In this document: positions 7,191 to 14,505 of the stretch, piece after piece | Position numbering within the stretch: position 1 is the first letter of the stretch | Layout: every line of letters begins with the position of its first letter | Assembly: GCA_902488965.1 (NCBI GenBank) | Contig: CABTYA010000011.1 | Span: 1-19,387, forward strand | DNA length: 19,387 bases | DNA from: an uncultured Veillonellaceae bacterium | GTDB lineage: Bacteria > Bacillota > Negativicutes > Veillonellales > Negativicoccaceae | Direction of reading: 5' to 3' | The notes under the pieces: model-generated | The model's input: only the letters and a program-made list of their open reading frames with translations | What the model was told of the DNA's origin: nothing | The model's database searches: none | Made by a program: the position numbers and the translations under genes

Positions 7191-7926
7191 GAGACACCTG
7201 CCCCGCGGCGGTATACATGAGCAGCGCCGCCGCTACCGATACATTGAGCGATTCGACATGGCCGTACATCGGAATGCGGACCAGATAATCGCATGCATCA
7301 CGTGTCAAGCGGGCCATGCCTTTGCCTTCATTGCCGACAACCAATACGCAATGCCCGCGAAAGTCGGCCTCTGTATAAGAGACCGTCCCGTCCATATCCG
7401 TACCGAACACCCAGTACCCCTGCCCTTTCAATTCCGCCAAGGTCCGCGCGACATTCTTGATGCGGACAATCGGCATCCATGCGGTCGCACCCGCTGATGT
7501 CCGATGCACCGTTTCGGTGATTTGGGCGGCCCGGCGTTCGGGCAACAGCACCGCATCGGCCCCCGCCGCATCCGCCGTACGGATAATCGCGCCGACATTG
7601 TGCGGGTCTTCGACCCCGTCAAGCAGTACCAAGAGCGAATACGACCGTGCCAGCACACCCGCCGTGACATCCTCCAGCGCCGCATACGCATACGGCGCCG
7701 TCTGCGCCACCGCTCCCTGATGTCGGACTTGCGGCACCAAGGCCTGCAACTCGCGCCCGGAGAGCCACGTGACCGGTACGCCGCGCCGCTGCGCCTCGCG
7801 CTCCATCGCCGCCAGCTCCCCCTGCTCGCGACCGCTCAAGTAGCAATGCGTCACCCGACCCGCGACCAGCGCTTCTTTGACCGCATTGCGGCCGGCGATA
7901 TACCCGTGCTTACGAGATGGTTTCAT
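7180..7926 (-). CDS. rlmB: 23S rRNA 2'-O-methyltransferase, TrmH/SpoU family (RlmB)
   Basis: This is an S-adenosylmethionine-dependent ribose methyltransferase, expected to modify G2251 (E. coli numbering) of 23S rRNA. It has an N-terminal substrate-binding domain (GYIAGRNAVKEAL…) and a C-terminal SPOUT domain. The three SPOUT motifs are visible: LDGVEDPHNVGAIIRTADA, VLVVGNEGKGM and IPMYGHVESLNVSVAAAL. I choose ATG at 7926 (248 aa) because GGAGG lies 9 bases upstream; a TTG at 7944 would put that site inside the gene. It overlaps the end of mrnC by 17 bp and the start of yacP by 11 bp. Confidence 0.93.
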   Translation of the reverse strand: MKPSRKHGYIAGRNAVKEALVAGRVTHCYLSGREQGELAAMEREAQRRGVPVTWLSGRELQALVPQVRHQGAVAQTAPYAYAALEDVTAGVLARSYSLLVLLDGVEDPHNVGAIIRTADAAGADAVLLPERRAAQITETVHRTSAGATAWMPIVRIKNVARTLAELKGQGYWVFGTDMDGTVSYTEADFRGHCVLVVGNEGKGMARLTRDACDYLVRIPMYGHVESLNVSVAAALLMYTAAGQVSHET

Positions 7927-8383
7927 CTGCCAATTCCTCCGCAACTACTTGCCACGCCGCCGCCAGCAAGGCATCGATTCGCGCCTGCTCGCCGCGCCAT
8001 GCATACACTCCCAACAATGCCTCCCACGCCGTACTGCGGTGGTACTCGCCGACCGTCGCACTGGCGGGTGTATGAACGTACGCATTGCGCGCGTGGCGGC
8101 AAAATTCCCGCTCACGCTGCGTCAGCCGTTCGTCCAATGCGAGCAACACGCGGCTTTGCGCCTTCGCCGATACAATCTGCGCAGCGAGATCATGCAATAC
8201 GCGCGTGGAGAAAATCCCCGTCTCCACCAACCGCCGCCGTACGTACAGACTGTATACCGCGTCGCCCAAGTACGCATACGACCGCACATCGAGCTCGCGT
8301 GTCTCGTTCTTTTCACCGGCCGCCCGTGCGACCAGCTCCGCCACCGCTCGCCGCCGCAAGTGCAAATACTGTTTAAACTTCAC
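7910..8383 (-). CDS. mrnC: Mini-ribonuclease III (MrnC)
   Basis: This is a small RNase III-type endonuclease lacking a dsRNA-binding domain. In Bacillus it matures the ends of 23S rRNA. The catalytic helix YAYLGDAVYSLYVRRRLVE (with D of GDAVY) and the later STAWEALLGVYAW helix carrying the second metal-binding acidic residue are present. No ATG lies in a sensible place. The likely start is GTG at 8383 inside the cysS end (overlap 11 bp), giving 157 aa. The longer ATG frame from 8497 would run deep into cysS. The position between cysS and rlmB is the standard Firmicutes order. Confidence 0.9.
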   Translation of the reverse strand: MKFKQYLHLRRRAVAELVARAAGEKNETRELDVRSYAYLGDAVYSLYVRRRLVETGIFSTRVLHDLAAQIVSAKAQSRVLLALDERLTQREREFCRHARNAYVHTPASATVGEYHRSTAWEALLGVYAWRGEQARIDALLAAAWQVVAEELADETIS

Positions 8384-9809
8384 TTTTCGTCCACACGGTC
8401 CCTTCCGGCCCGTCTTCCAACGTGATTCCGATCTCCTGCAGTCGGTCGCGAATCGCATCGGCGATGGCATACTGCTTTTGCGCCCGCGCATCGTCACGCA
8501 CGCCGAGGATGACCGTCATCAACTCCCGATAGGCGTCTTCATCCGCGCCCGCGGCCGCTTCCCACGACTGCGGCAGAATGCCCAGTACATCAGTCATCTC
8601 GTGCAACACCGTCAGCGACGCGTCCAGGGCCCCGCGATCCGGCGCCGTTTCTTCCGCCAGGTAGGTATTGAGTTTCCGCACAAAGGTGAACAGTACGCCG
8701 AGCGCCATCGCCGTATTGAAATCGTCGCTCATCGCGGCGATAAATTCCGCTTTGGCGGCCGCGGCCGCATCCCGCAATTCCGCGGCGGCCGCATTGTCGA
8801 CATCTTCGGCCTGCGCCAAATGGAAGCGCGCCTTGCCGATCGCACCGTCAATGCGTTCCAATGTCCGCTGCGCCTCTTCCAGTCGTTCATCGCTGAAATC
8901 AAGCGGACTGCGGTAATGTGTCGAAATCAGGAAGAAACGCAGCGCATCGGCGCTGTAATGCGCCAAAATATCTTTCACCAAGAAGAAATTGTCGAGTGAC
9001 TTGCTCATCTTTTCCTGATTGATTGTGATAAATCCGTTGTGCACCCAGTAATTGACAAAATGATGACCGGTGCACCCTTCCGACTGCGCAATTTCGTTTT
9101 CATGATGCGGGAAGATGAGGTCGCTCCCGCCGCCGTGGAAATCAAAGGTATCGCCCAGATACTTGGTGCTCATCGCCGAGCATTCGATATGCCAGCCCGG
9201 CCGTCCCGGTCCCCACGGGCTGTCCCACGCCGGTTCGTCCGGTTTGGCCGCCTTCCACAGGGCGAAATCGCCCGGATGCCGTTTTTCACCGTCGACTTCG
9301 ACACGTGCGCCCGCCAGCATATCCTCAACCGACCGACCGCTGAGCGCACCGTAATCGGCAAAGGTGGAGATGTCGTAATACACGTCGCCGTGCAGGGGAT
9401 AGGCGTGGCCGTTGGCAATCAGGCCTTCAATCATCGCAATGATGTCGTCCATATGTTCCGATACCCGCGGATAGCGATCCGCCCGCCGCACATGCAGCGC
9501 ATCCATCGCCTCGAAATACGCCTCGATATTGTCTTCGGCGATGGCATCCCAGCTGCGTTCGGCCAATCGCGCCGTCTGAATGATTTTGTCATCGACATCG
9601 GTAAAGTTTTGGATATGGCGCACTTCGTAGCCGCAATATTCCAAAAACCGATGAATCACATCCCACGTGACAAACGGGCGCGCATTGCCGATATGCGGAT
9701 GATTGTACGGCGTAACGCCGCAAACATAGATACCGACTTTGCCCTCCTCGAGGGGATGAAACACTTCTTTACGCTTCGTCAGTGTGTTGTACACCTGTAT
9801 TTCCTGCAT
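8373..9809 (-). CDS. cysS: Cysteinyl-tRNA synthetase
   Basis: This class I aminoacyl-tRNA synthetase charges tRNA-Cys. At 478 aa it has normal length. Visible motifs are the zinc/cysteine-binding YVCGVTPYNHPHIGNARPF with the HIGH-type signature HIGN (about residues 28-46), WHIECSAMS, FPHHENEIAQSE (zinc ligands) and the KMSKS loop (EKMSKSLDNF, about 265-274). The ATG at 9809 has GGAGG 6 bases upstream. It overlaps the end of cysE by 41 bp, and its own end overlaps the mrnC start. The operon is preceded by a T-box whose specifier reads Cys, so uncharged tRNA-Cys should raise its expression. Confidence 0.97.
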   Translation of the reverse strand: MQEIQVYNTLTKRKEVFHPLEEGKVGIYVCGVTPYNHPHIGNARPFVTWDVIHRFLEYCGYEVRHIQNFTDVDDKIIQTARLAERSWDAIAEDNIEAYFEAMDALHVRRADRYPRVSEHMDDIIAMIEGLIANGHAYPLHGDVYYDISTFADYGALSGRSVEDMLAGARVEVDGEKRHPGDFALWKAAKPDEPAWDSPWGPGRPGWHIECSAMSTKYLGDTFDFHGGGSDLIFPHHENEIAQSEGCTGHHFVNYWVHNGFITINQEKMSKSLDNFFLVKDILAHYSADALRFFLISTHYRSPLDFSDERLEEAQRTLERIDGAIGKARFHLAQAEDVDNAAAAELRDAAAAAKAEFIAAMSDDFNTAMALGVLFTFVRKLNTYLAEETAPDRGALDASLTVLHEMTDVLGILPQSWEAAAGADEDAYRELMTVILGVRDDARAQKQYAIADAIRDRLQEIGITLEDGPEGTVWTKSEV

Positions 9810-10473
9810 GATGATCCTCCAATTTTTCCAGCCGCCGTTCCAAGCGGGCGATCTGTTCTTTCAAATCCGTCATTTTCTCTTTCGTCGGGTCGGGCAGCAC
9901 CGCATGATCCAAATTGACTTCTTCTTCGCCGCCTTCTTCCCACTGGATCGCGTGCAAACTTTTGGGCATGATGACCTGCCCGGGGATACCGACGACCGTA
10001 CTGTGCGGCGGAACGGGCTTGAGTACGACGGACCCCGCCCCGATTTTGGCGCCTTCGCCGACGGTAAACGAACCGAGCACTTTGGCGCCGCACGCCACGA
10101 CCACGTAATCTTCCAACGTCGGGTGACGTTTACCTTTTTCCTTACCGGTACCGCCCAGCGTCACGCCTTGGTACAGCGTCACATTGTCCCCGACAACCGC
10201 CGTCTCACCGATGACGACGCCGCCGCCGTGGTCGATGAATACGCCTTCTCCCAGCTGCGCGCCGGGGTGAATTTCGATTGCCGTCCAAAACCGCGCCCAA
10301 TGAGACACGCAGCGCGCCGCCGTAAACCAGCGCCGCCGATACAGCCAATGCGACAGACGATGCCACCAAATGGCGTGCAGTCCCGGATAGCAAAGAATCA
10401 CTTCCCATACACTGCGTGCCGCCGGATCGCGCGCAAACACGACCCGAATATCATTTCGCAACCGATTCCACAT
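9769..10473 (-). CDS. cysE: Serine O-acetyltransferase
   Basis: CysE makes O-acetylserine from serine and acetyl-CoA, the first step of cysteine synthesis. At 234 aa it has an N-terminal helical region with the family pattern RDPAARSVWEVILCYPGLHAI and HRLSHWLY, followed by the left-handed beta helix with hexapeptide repeats (GVFIDHGGGVVIGETAVVGD, GVTLGGTGKE, GAKIGAGSVVLK) holding the catalytic His. Its tail EKLEDHHAG extends into cysS. The ATG at 10473 follows GGGAGAGG. A longer frame to 10536 would be read through the T-box terminator and is rejected. A cysteine-specific T-box precedes it, so transcription should depend on uncharged tRNA-Cys. Confidence 0.95.
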   Translation of the reverse strand: MWNRLRNDIRVVFARDPAARSVWEVILCYPGLHAIWWHRLSHWLYRRRWFTAARCVSHWARFWTAIEIHPGAQLGEGVFIDHGGGVVIGETAVVGDNVTLYQGVTLGGTGKEKGKRHPTLEDYVVVACGAKVLGSFTVGEGAKIGAGSVVLKPVPPHSTVVGIPGQVIMPKSLHAIQWEEGGEEEVNLDHAVLPDPTKEKMTDLKEQIARLERRLEKLEDHHAGNTGVQHTDEA

Positions 10474-10495
10474 AACCTCTCCCGTTTTTCCATAT

Positions 10496-10724
10496 AAAAA
10501 AGCTATCCTGTGCAGAGGCGTTGTTCGCGGTCCCACTCTGCTTTACAGATAGCTGCAATCTCATGTGTCGTAACGTGACTGGACGCAATCATGTACTCAG
10601 ATTCCATGATCGTGCTCCCGGATGCACTTCACCGTAGTTTTCACCGACATTCTTCCAGCCGCGAAATGTCGTCTCTGTGAGAAAACACACGATTACTCTT
10701 CCGTTCCTCGCATGTAAATATTTA
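10496..10724 (-). promoter_or_regulatory. T-box leader, Cys specifier, of cysE-cysS
   Basis: The conserved T-box segment AGAGTGGGACCGCG lies at 10526-10539 (minus strand). Upstream are a Stem I with GGTG and a loop where TGC (10624-10626) stands before ATCCGGGAGC. This reads as a Cys specifier codon that would pair with the tRNA-Cys anticodon. The terminator form pairs AGCTATC (10548-10554) with GATAGCT (10501-10507) and GCAGAG with CTCTGC, followed by TTTTTT at 10496-10501. Uncharged tRNA-Cys should stabilise the antiterminator and let transcription reach cysE and cysS. The 5' limit is the predicted start at about 10724. Confidence 0.92.
10501..10554 (-). terminator. Terminator hairpin of the Cys T-box
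   Basis: On the minus strand the arms are AGCTATC (10548-10554) with GATAGCT (10501-10507), and GCAGAG with CTCTGC around the T-box loop. TTTTTT follows at 10496-10501. This is the alternative to the antiterminator in the T-box. Confidence 0.88.
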
Positions 10725-10726
10725 CA
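10713..10726. promoter_or_regulatory. Perfect 14-bp palindrome at the T-box transcript start
   Basis: TGTAAATATTTACA is a perfect inverted repeat. It begins 5 bp after the -10 box of the T-box promoter and so covers the predicted transcription start. This is a typical place for a repressor operator. I cannot name the regulator. Confidence 0.45.
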
Positions 10727-10730
10727 CTTA

Positions 10731-10759
10731 ATCATAGTCGAAAAAGTCGTATTTGTCAA
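10731..10759 (-). promoter_or_regulatory. Sigma-A promoter for the T-box/cysE operon
   Basis: On the minus strand, a perfect -35 TTGACA (10754-10759) and TATGAT (10731-10736) are separated by 17 bp. Transcription would begin near 10724, giving a T-box leader of about 230 nt before the terminator, normal for the class. Confidence 0.9.
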
Positions 10760-10966
10760 GATGTCTATCGAACGGCTGACCTGGTCTTTGCCCCCACACT
10801 CGCCTGCTGGAGTTTTCGCTCGGTGTCCTTCACTACTCGCCCTCTCGGTTTTCCCGGCAGGTCTTACCCCTAAGCCGCACCATGCTCAGAAGTCATCGAC
10901 TCCCTTACGTGGATCGTTTCGCCTGCGACTGGCCTCGACTTTCAACCACAGACCCGTTGGATAGAC
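10760..10966 (-). ncRNA. Unidentified structured RNA, about 205 nt
   Basis: A near-consensus promoter ends 7 bases upstream. The 13 bases at the 5' end, GTCTATCCAACGG (10954-10966), pair with CCGTTCGATAGAC (10763-10775) with one mismatch. The RNA is therefore closed by its own ends, about 180 nt apart. Inside are several small hairpins: GTGGTTG with CGATCCAC, GGAGTC with GACTTC, CTGAGC with GCTTAG, CGG with CCG around GAAAA, GAG with CTC around CGAAAA, and CCTGC with GCAGG enclosing the last two. The region has no plausible coding frame and no terminator before the next promoter. I see none of the hallmark sequences of 6S, RNase P, SRP or a second tmRNA. It could be a small RNA or a leader element feeding the T-box. 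Confidence 0.6.
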
Positions 10967-10972
10967 GTCGTC

Positions 10973-11001
10973 ATTGTAATGAAGTTCGCGCGGGCTGTCA
11001 A
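10973..11001 (-). promoter_or_regulatory. Promoter for the structured RNA
   Basis: On the minus strand, a perfect TTGACA (10996-11001) and TACAAT (10973-10978) are 17 bp apart. The predicted start coincides with the closing helix of the structured RNA. No coding sequence follows for 490 bp. It could also contribute to cysE transcription by reading through. Confidence 0.85.
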
Positions 11002-11081
11002 GCCCTTTTCCCCAAAACGAGTATATCAAATTTATATGACCTTATCTCCGTTTATGTCCCCACAAGTTCACCCTTTCATCG

Positions 11082-11087
11082 TATAAT
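11082..11087 (+). promoter_or_regulatory. -10 box of the HD-GYP gene promoter
   Basis: TATAAT lies 28 bp before the HD-GYP start codon on the plus strand. No convincing -35 element is present 16 to 18 bp upstream, so the promoter is weak, needs an activator, or uses another sigma factor. Confidence 0.5.
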
Positions 11088-11114
11088 AGAAACTAACGAA
11101 AAGAGGAACGGATT

Positions 11115-11720
11115 ATGTACCCACAAAGTTTAATGCACGTCAACGAAGTATATAGTGAAAACAAAAAAGAATTGTCCTATGTTGTCGAATTCTTCTCGTT
11201 TTTGTTACAACGCAAGAGCAAACAGCTGGCGGAACATTCGCTGCGCGTATCCGATTATGCCGGTGCGATTGCGGCGCGCATGGGACTGTCTCATACGGAA
11301 ATCAACACCATTCAGGCGGCCGGCATTCTCCATGATATCGGTCTGCTTAACATGCCCTACTTGGCCCTGCAAAAACGGCCGTTCCTGACGACGCGCGAAC
11401 GCGCCTCCTATCGTCGCCACCCCGAACAGGGCGCGGCGATGCTGGAGCTGATTCCCTCGTGTCAGGAAGTCATTCCCTGCATTTTACACCATCACGAACG
11501 TTGGGACGGCACGGGCTTTCCCCGTCGCCGCAAACAGGTGAATATCCCCCAGGGCGCGCGGATTATCGCGGTGGCGGATTATTACGACCATTTGATTTAC
11601 CCCACCGACCGCAACGTCGGTAAAACCAAGAGAGAAGCCGTCAGTGAACTGTACAGCGCGTCGGGCCTGCTCTTTGACCCGACCGTCGTCAGGAGCATGA
11701 TTGACGTCCTCGGCCACTAA
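11115..11720 (+). CDS. Standalone HD-GYP-type phosphohydrolase domain protein
   Basis: This 201-aa protein consists almost wholly of one HD domain of the HD-GYP class, whose members degrade cyclic-di-GMP or related dinucleotides. Motifs are H61-type SLRVSDYA, HDIGL (metal-binding His-Asp), RRHPEQGAAML, HHHERWDGTGFP (GYP signature with Phe for Tyr), NIPQGARIIAVADYYDHL and the tail LYSASGLLFDPTVV. HDIGK, usual in the class, reads HDIGL, and ADVYDAL reads ADYYDHL. Activity is therefore not certain. There is no membrane segment or attached sensor domain. The ATG at 11115 has AGAGGA 7 bases upstream. It is the only plus-strand gene, and it converges on comF with a 4-bp overlap of stop codons. Confidence 0.88.
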   Translation: MYPQSLMHVNEVYSENKKELSYVVEFFSFLLQRKSKQLAEHSLRVSDYAGAIAARMGLSHTEINTIQAAGILHDIGLLNMPYLALQKRPFLTTRERASYRRHPEQGAAMLELIPSCQEVIPCILHHHERWDGTGFPRRRKQVNIPQGARIIAVADYYDHLIYPTDRNVGKTKREAVSELYSASGLLFDPTVVRSMIDVLGH

Positions 11721-12364
11721 TCGGCGCCGCTGGCGATGACCAGACCCACGATGCGGCCGGCGCCGGCACGGTGCAATACTCGCGCGGCCTCCCGCATCGT
11801 GCTTCCCGTCGTGTAGATGTCGTCGACCAGCAGCACGGTATCCCCGGCATGAAACGAAACTCCTTCGTACGCGAAGGAGTTTTTTATATTGCGTTCGCGC
11901 TCCGCGCGCGGAAGTGTCGACTGTGGTACGGTGTGGCGCACTTTCACCAGGCCGTCACGCCAGCCGATGCCGCGACGAATGAAAAAATCCCGATAGATTT
12001 CTTCCGTCTGATCGAACCCTCGCTCACGCCGACGAGCCGCGGAAATCGGCACGCCCAAGACAACCGAGACCGCCCGCCACCGCTCCGGCCACGGAAACGC
12101 CTCGACCAGTTGCGTCAGCGCCGACGCCTGCCGCAAATCGCCGTGAAACTTTACCGCGATCAGCACCTCACGGAGCGCCCCGCGATAATCGCCGAGCGCA
12201 TAACAGCCGTCGACATAGCCCTTGCGCGAGCCGCGAATCAGGCGCGGATGCCAGACGGACCCGTAGCAGTCCGCGCACCACTTGCCCGCCCCATCGACGG
12301 GGCCTCCGCACCCCGGACAATACGCCGGATACAACAACCGCCGCCACCATGACTGCGCACTCAT
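11717..12364 (-). CDS. comF: ComF-family protein (phosphoribosyltransferase-like)
   Basis: ComF proteins are cytoplasmic and needed for DNA uptake in competent bacteria. They have a zinc finger and a phosphoribosyltransferase fold. Visible here are the N-terminal CPGCG…CADC finger (about residues 15-31) and VLLVDDIYTTGST, the PRPP-binding loop, near the C-terminus. The protein is about 215 aa, normal for the family. The start at 12364 overlaps the recD2 stop as ATGA with GGGAG 8 bases upstream. A longer frame to 12388 lacks this coupling. A plus-strand terminator lies inside the gene at 11857-11885. Confidence 0.93.
   Translation of the reverse strand: MSAQSWWRRLLYPAYCPGCGGPVDGAGKWCADCYGSVWHPRLIRGSRKGYVDGCYALGDYRGALREVLIAVKFHGDLRQASALTQLVEAFPWPERWRAVSVVLGVPISAARRRERGFDQTEEIYRDFFIRRGIGWRDGLVKVRHTVPQSTLPRAERERNIKNSFAYEGVSFHAGDTVLLVDDIYTTGSTMREAARVLHRAGAGRIVGLVIASGAD
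11857..11885 (+). terminator. Plus-strand intrinsic terminator inside comF
   Basis: A perfect 11-bp stem (AAACTCCTTCG with CGAAGGAGTTT), loop TACG, is followed by a T run (TTTTTT at 11880-11885). It points the same way as the HD-GYP gene, whose stop is 137 bp upstream. The sequence also encodes the comF residues around NSFAYEGVSF. Confidence 0.8.
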
Positions 12365-14505
12365 TGCAGCATCTCCCGCAAGCGCCATGCAAGCAGACTG
12401 CAGCGCCGGTTCACCTGCTGGCGGCGCACGGCCCGCGCAATCGTCTCGGGTGTCGAGATAATGTAGGCCTTTTTCTTTGCCCGCGTCAACGCCGTATAGA
12501 GCAGATTGCGCTGGAGCATCACCGCTTGCGACGGCTGCAATACGATAATCACCGTGTCGTATTCACTGCCCTGGCTCTTGTGTACGGTCATCGCGTACGC
12601 CAGTTGCAATTCGTCGCGTTCGTCTCCTTCGTAACTCACATTGCGCACTTGGTAATCGACTTGCGTGATCTTTCCGCCGGCGGCATACACGCGACCGACG
12701 TCGCCGTTATATACGTTTTTTTCATAGTTGTTGCGCCGCTGCATGACTTTATCGCCGACGACAATGCCCTGACATTCCCGTCCTTGCGCCAATGTCTGCA
12801 AGCAACGGTTCAGATTCGTCACGCCGCAGATATATTTGTGCATCGGTGAAAGCACCTGCACTTGAAACTGGCAGTCGGCATCGCCGTAAGCCAGCCGACG
12901 GCACAACCATTCGACCCGCGCCAAAGCCGCTTCGTCCCGGCAGTCGTACAGGACGACGTCGGCCTCCTCGTCATCCGTCCAATCCGGTACTACGCCGTGC
13001 TGAATGGCCTGCGCACTGACGGCGATATCGCTCCCGACCGCCTGACGAAACAGCTCCGTCAGCCGCACGACCGCCACCGTATCCGAATCGATCAAATCAC
13101 GCAGGACATTGCCGGGTCCGACCGGCGGCAACTGATTGACGTCGCCGACCAAAAGCAGACGGGCGCCGTCCTTCATCGCCTCGAGCAGATGATATGTCAA
13201 ACGTACATCCAGCATCGACGCCTCATCGACAATGACGACATCGGCATCGAGCGGCTTGGACGCATTGCGCTGAAAGACGGTGTCCTCCCCGACGGCTCCC
13301 GCCTCCAACAGTTTGTGTACCGTCGAGGCTTCCCGCCCCGCCGACTCGCCCAGTCGTTTGGCCGCACGGCCAGTCGGTGCGGCCAGTACCGTTTTGAGAT
13401 GCGCCTGCTCCAAACAGCGGATACAGCCGCGCACCAACGTCGTCTTGCCCGTACCCGGCCCGCCCGTAATCACCGTCACGGGAACGCCGAGCGCCGTTTC
13501 AATCGCGGTCATCTGCGCCGGTGCCAAGCGCACCTCAAGCTCCGCCGCCACCCGCTCAAGCACCGCCGGCGGCAACGGCACGCGTGCCCGGCATGTCCGC
13601 GACAGCCGCTCCAAATGGTACGGAATACCGGTCTCCGCTTCGTAAATATCCTGCGCATATACATACATGACGTCGTCGTGCATCTCGGTCGGAAATGCCC
13701 CGTACTCGATCATCTCCCCGACGATGCGGGCAACTTCCTGCGAATCGGTCTGCAGTACCAGAGCGACCTTGCGGACAAAGGTATCGACGGGGACACAGCA
13801 GTCACCGTCCCGCTCACACATTCGCAGCACATACATCCCCGCCGCCTCGAGTCGCCCTTCCGCCAGCGGGTCCGTGCCGTGAAATTGCGCAATCCGATCC
13901 GCAATATTGAATCCGATTCCCTCGACTTCCCGGCTGATGCGGTACGGATCGTCATGCAAGACCGCCAACGCGTCATCGCCGTAGACTTTTTGCAAGGCGG
14001 GAGCATATTTCCCCGCGACACCCGCTTCTTCCAAGTACCACGTGAGATCCTGCAGTAACGAGGATGTACTCCAAGCGTCCACGATCCGCGCCAACGTCTT
14101 TTCCCCGATACCGTCGACGGACAGCAGGCGTTGCGGTTCTTCGTCCAGTACCCGAAACGTATCCGCCCCGAACGCGTCGACAATCCGCGCGGCCGTGACC
14201 TTGCCGATTCCGCTGAACAGTCCCGACGACAAATAGCGGCGAATGGCGCCCGCCTCCGTCGGCGGCTTGCGATAGATCGACATCGCGCGGAACTGCTCGC
14301 CGAACCGCGGATGCGACACCCAGCCGCCCGTGACCTCGACTTCTTCCCCGACCAGCGGCACGCCGACCGAGCCCGTCACCGTAATCGATTGCAGGCGATC
14401 GCTCAGCGCCATCTTGAACACGCAATACAGATCGTCGGCCGATGTGAAAATAATTCGTTCGACCGTACCGCTTGCCCGTTCTTCTCCGTACGACTTGTCA
14501 TTCAT
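12361..14505 (-). CDS. recD2: RecD2-type 5'-3' DNA helicase
   Basis: This is a superfamily 1B helicase of 714 aa. It acts without RecBC and helps in DNA repair and replication-fork stability in Firmicutes and Deinococcus. An N-terminal OB-like part and two helix-hairpin-helix segments (GLFSGIGKVTAARIVDAFG and LSVDGIGEKTLARIVDAW, about residues 95-145) precede the motor. Motor motifs are Walker A GGPGTGKTT (348-356), Walker B VIVDEAS (424-430), GDVNQLPPVGPG and the C-terminal TVHKSQGSEYD. The ATG at 14505 overlaps aroQ by 8 bp (AATGAATGA) and no strong ribosome site is visible, so translation is probably coupled. comF follows with an ATGA overlap. Confidence 0.95.
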   Translation of the reverse strand: MNDKSYGEERASGTVERIIFTSADDLYCVFKMALSDRLQSITVTGSVGVPLVGEEVEVTGGWVSHPRFGEQFRAMSIYRKPPTEAGAIRRYLSSGLFSGIGKVTAARIVDAFGADTFRVLDEEPQRLLSVDGIGEKTLARIVDAWSTSSLLQDLTWYLEEAGVAGKYAPALQKVYGDDALAVLHDDPYRISREVEGIGFNIADRIAQFHGTDPLAEGRLEAAGMYVLRMCERDGDCCVPVDTFVRKVALVLQTDSQEVARIVGEMIEYGAFPTEMHDDVMYVYAQDIYEAETGIPYHLERLSRTCRARVPLPPAVLERVAAELEVRLAPAQMTAIETALGVPVTVITGGPGTGKTTLVRGCIRCLEQAHLKTVLAAPTGRAAKRLGESAGREASTVHKLLEAGAVGEDTVFQRNASKPLDADVVIVDEASMLDVRLTYHLLEAMKDGARLLLVGDVNQLPPVGPGNVLRDLIDSDTVAVVRLTELFRQAVGSDIAVSAQAIQHGVVPDWTDDEEADVVLYDCRDEAALARVEWLCRRLAYGDADCQFQVQVLSPMHKYICGVTNLNRCLQTLAQGRECQGIVVGDKVMQRRNNYEKNVYNGDVGRVYAAGGKITQVDYQVRNVSYEGDERDELQLAYAMTVHKSQGSEYDTVIIVLQPSQAVMLQRNLLYTALTRAKKKAYIISTPETIARAVRRQQVNRRCSLLAWRLREMLQ

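Noticed and set aside
9769..10536. cysE start at 10536
   Set aside because: The extra 21 codons would be translated through the T-box terminator. The ATG at 10473 has a ribosome site and the family N-terminus.
10760..10966. 6S RNA, RNase P RNA, SRP RNA or cobalamin riboswitch
   Set aside because: There is no GAGGAAAGTCC (RNase P) and no GGAAGG-AGCAGCC tetraloop helix (SRP). The fold is multi-branched, not a rod with a central bubble (6S). AAGACCTGCC, a B12-box-like word, is in the middle rather than at the 3' end.
10677..11133. Two plus-strand frames of 83 to 95 codons
   Set aside because: They cover the T-box promoter and the structured RNA in antisense, with no ribosome site or protein-like composition.
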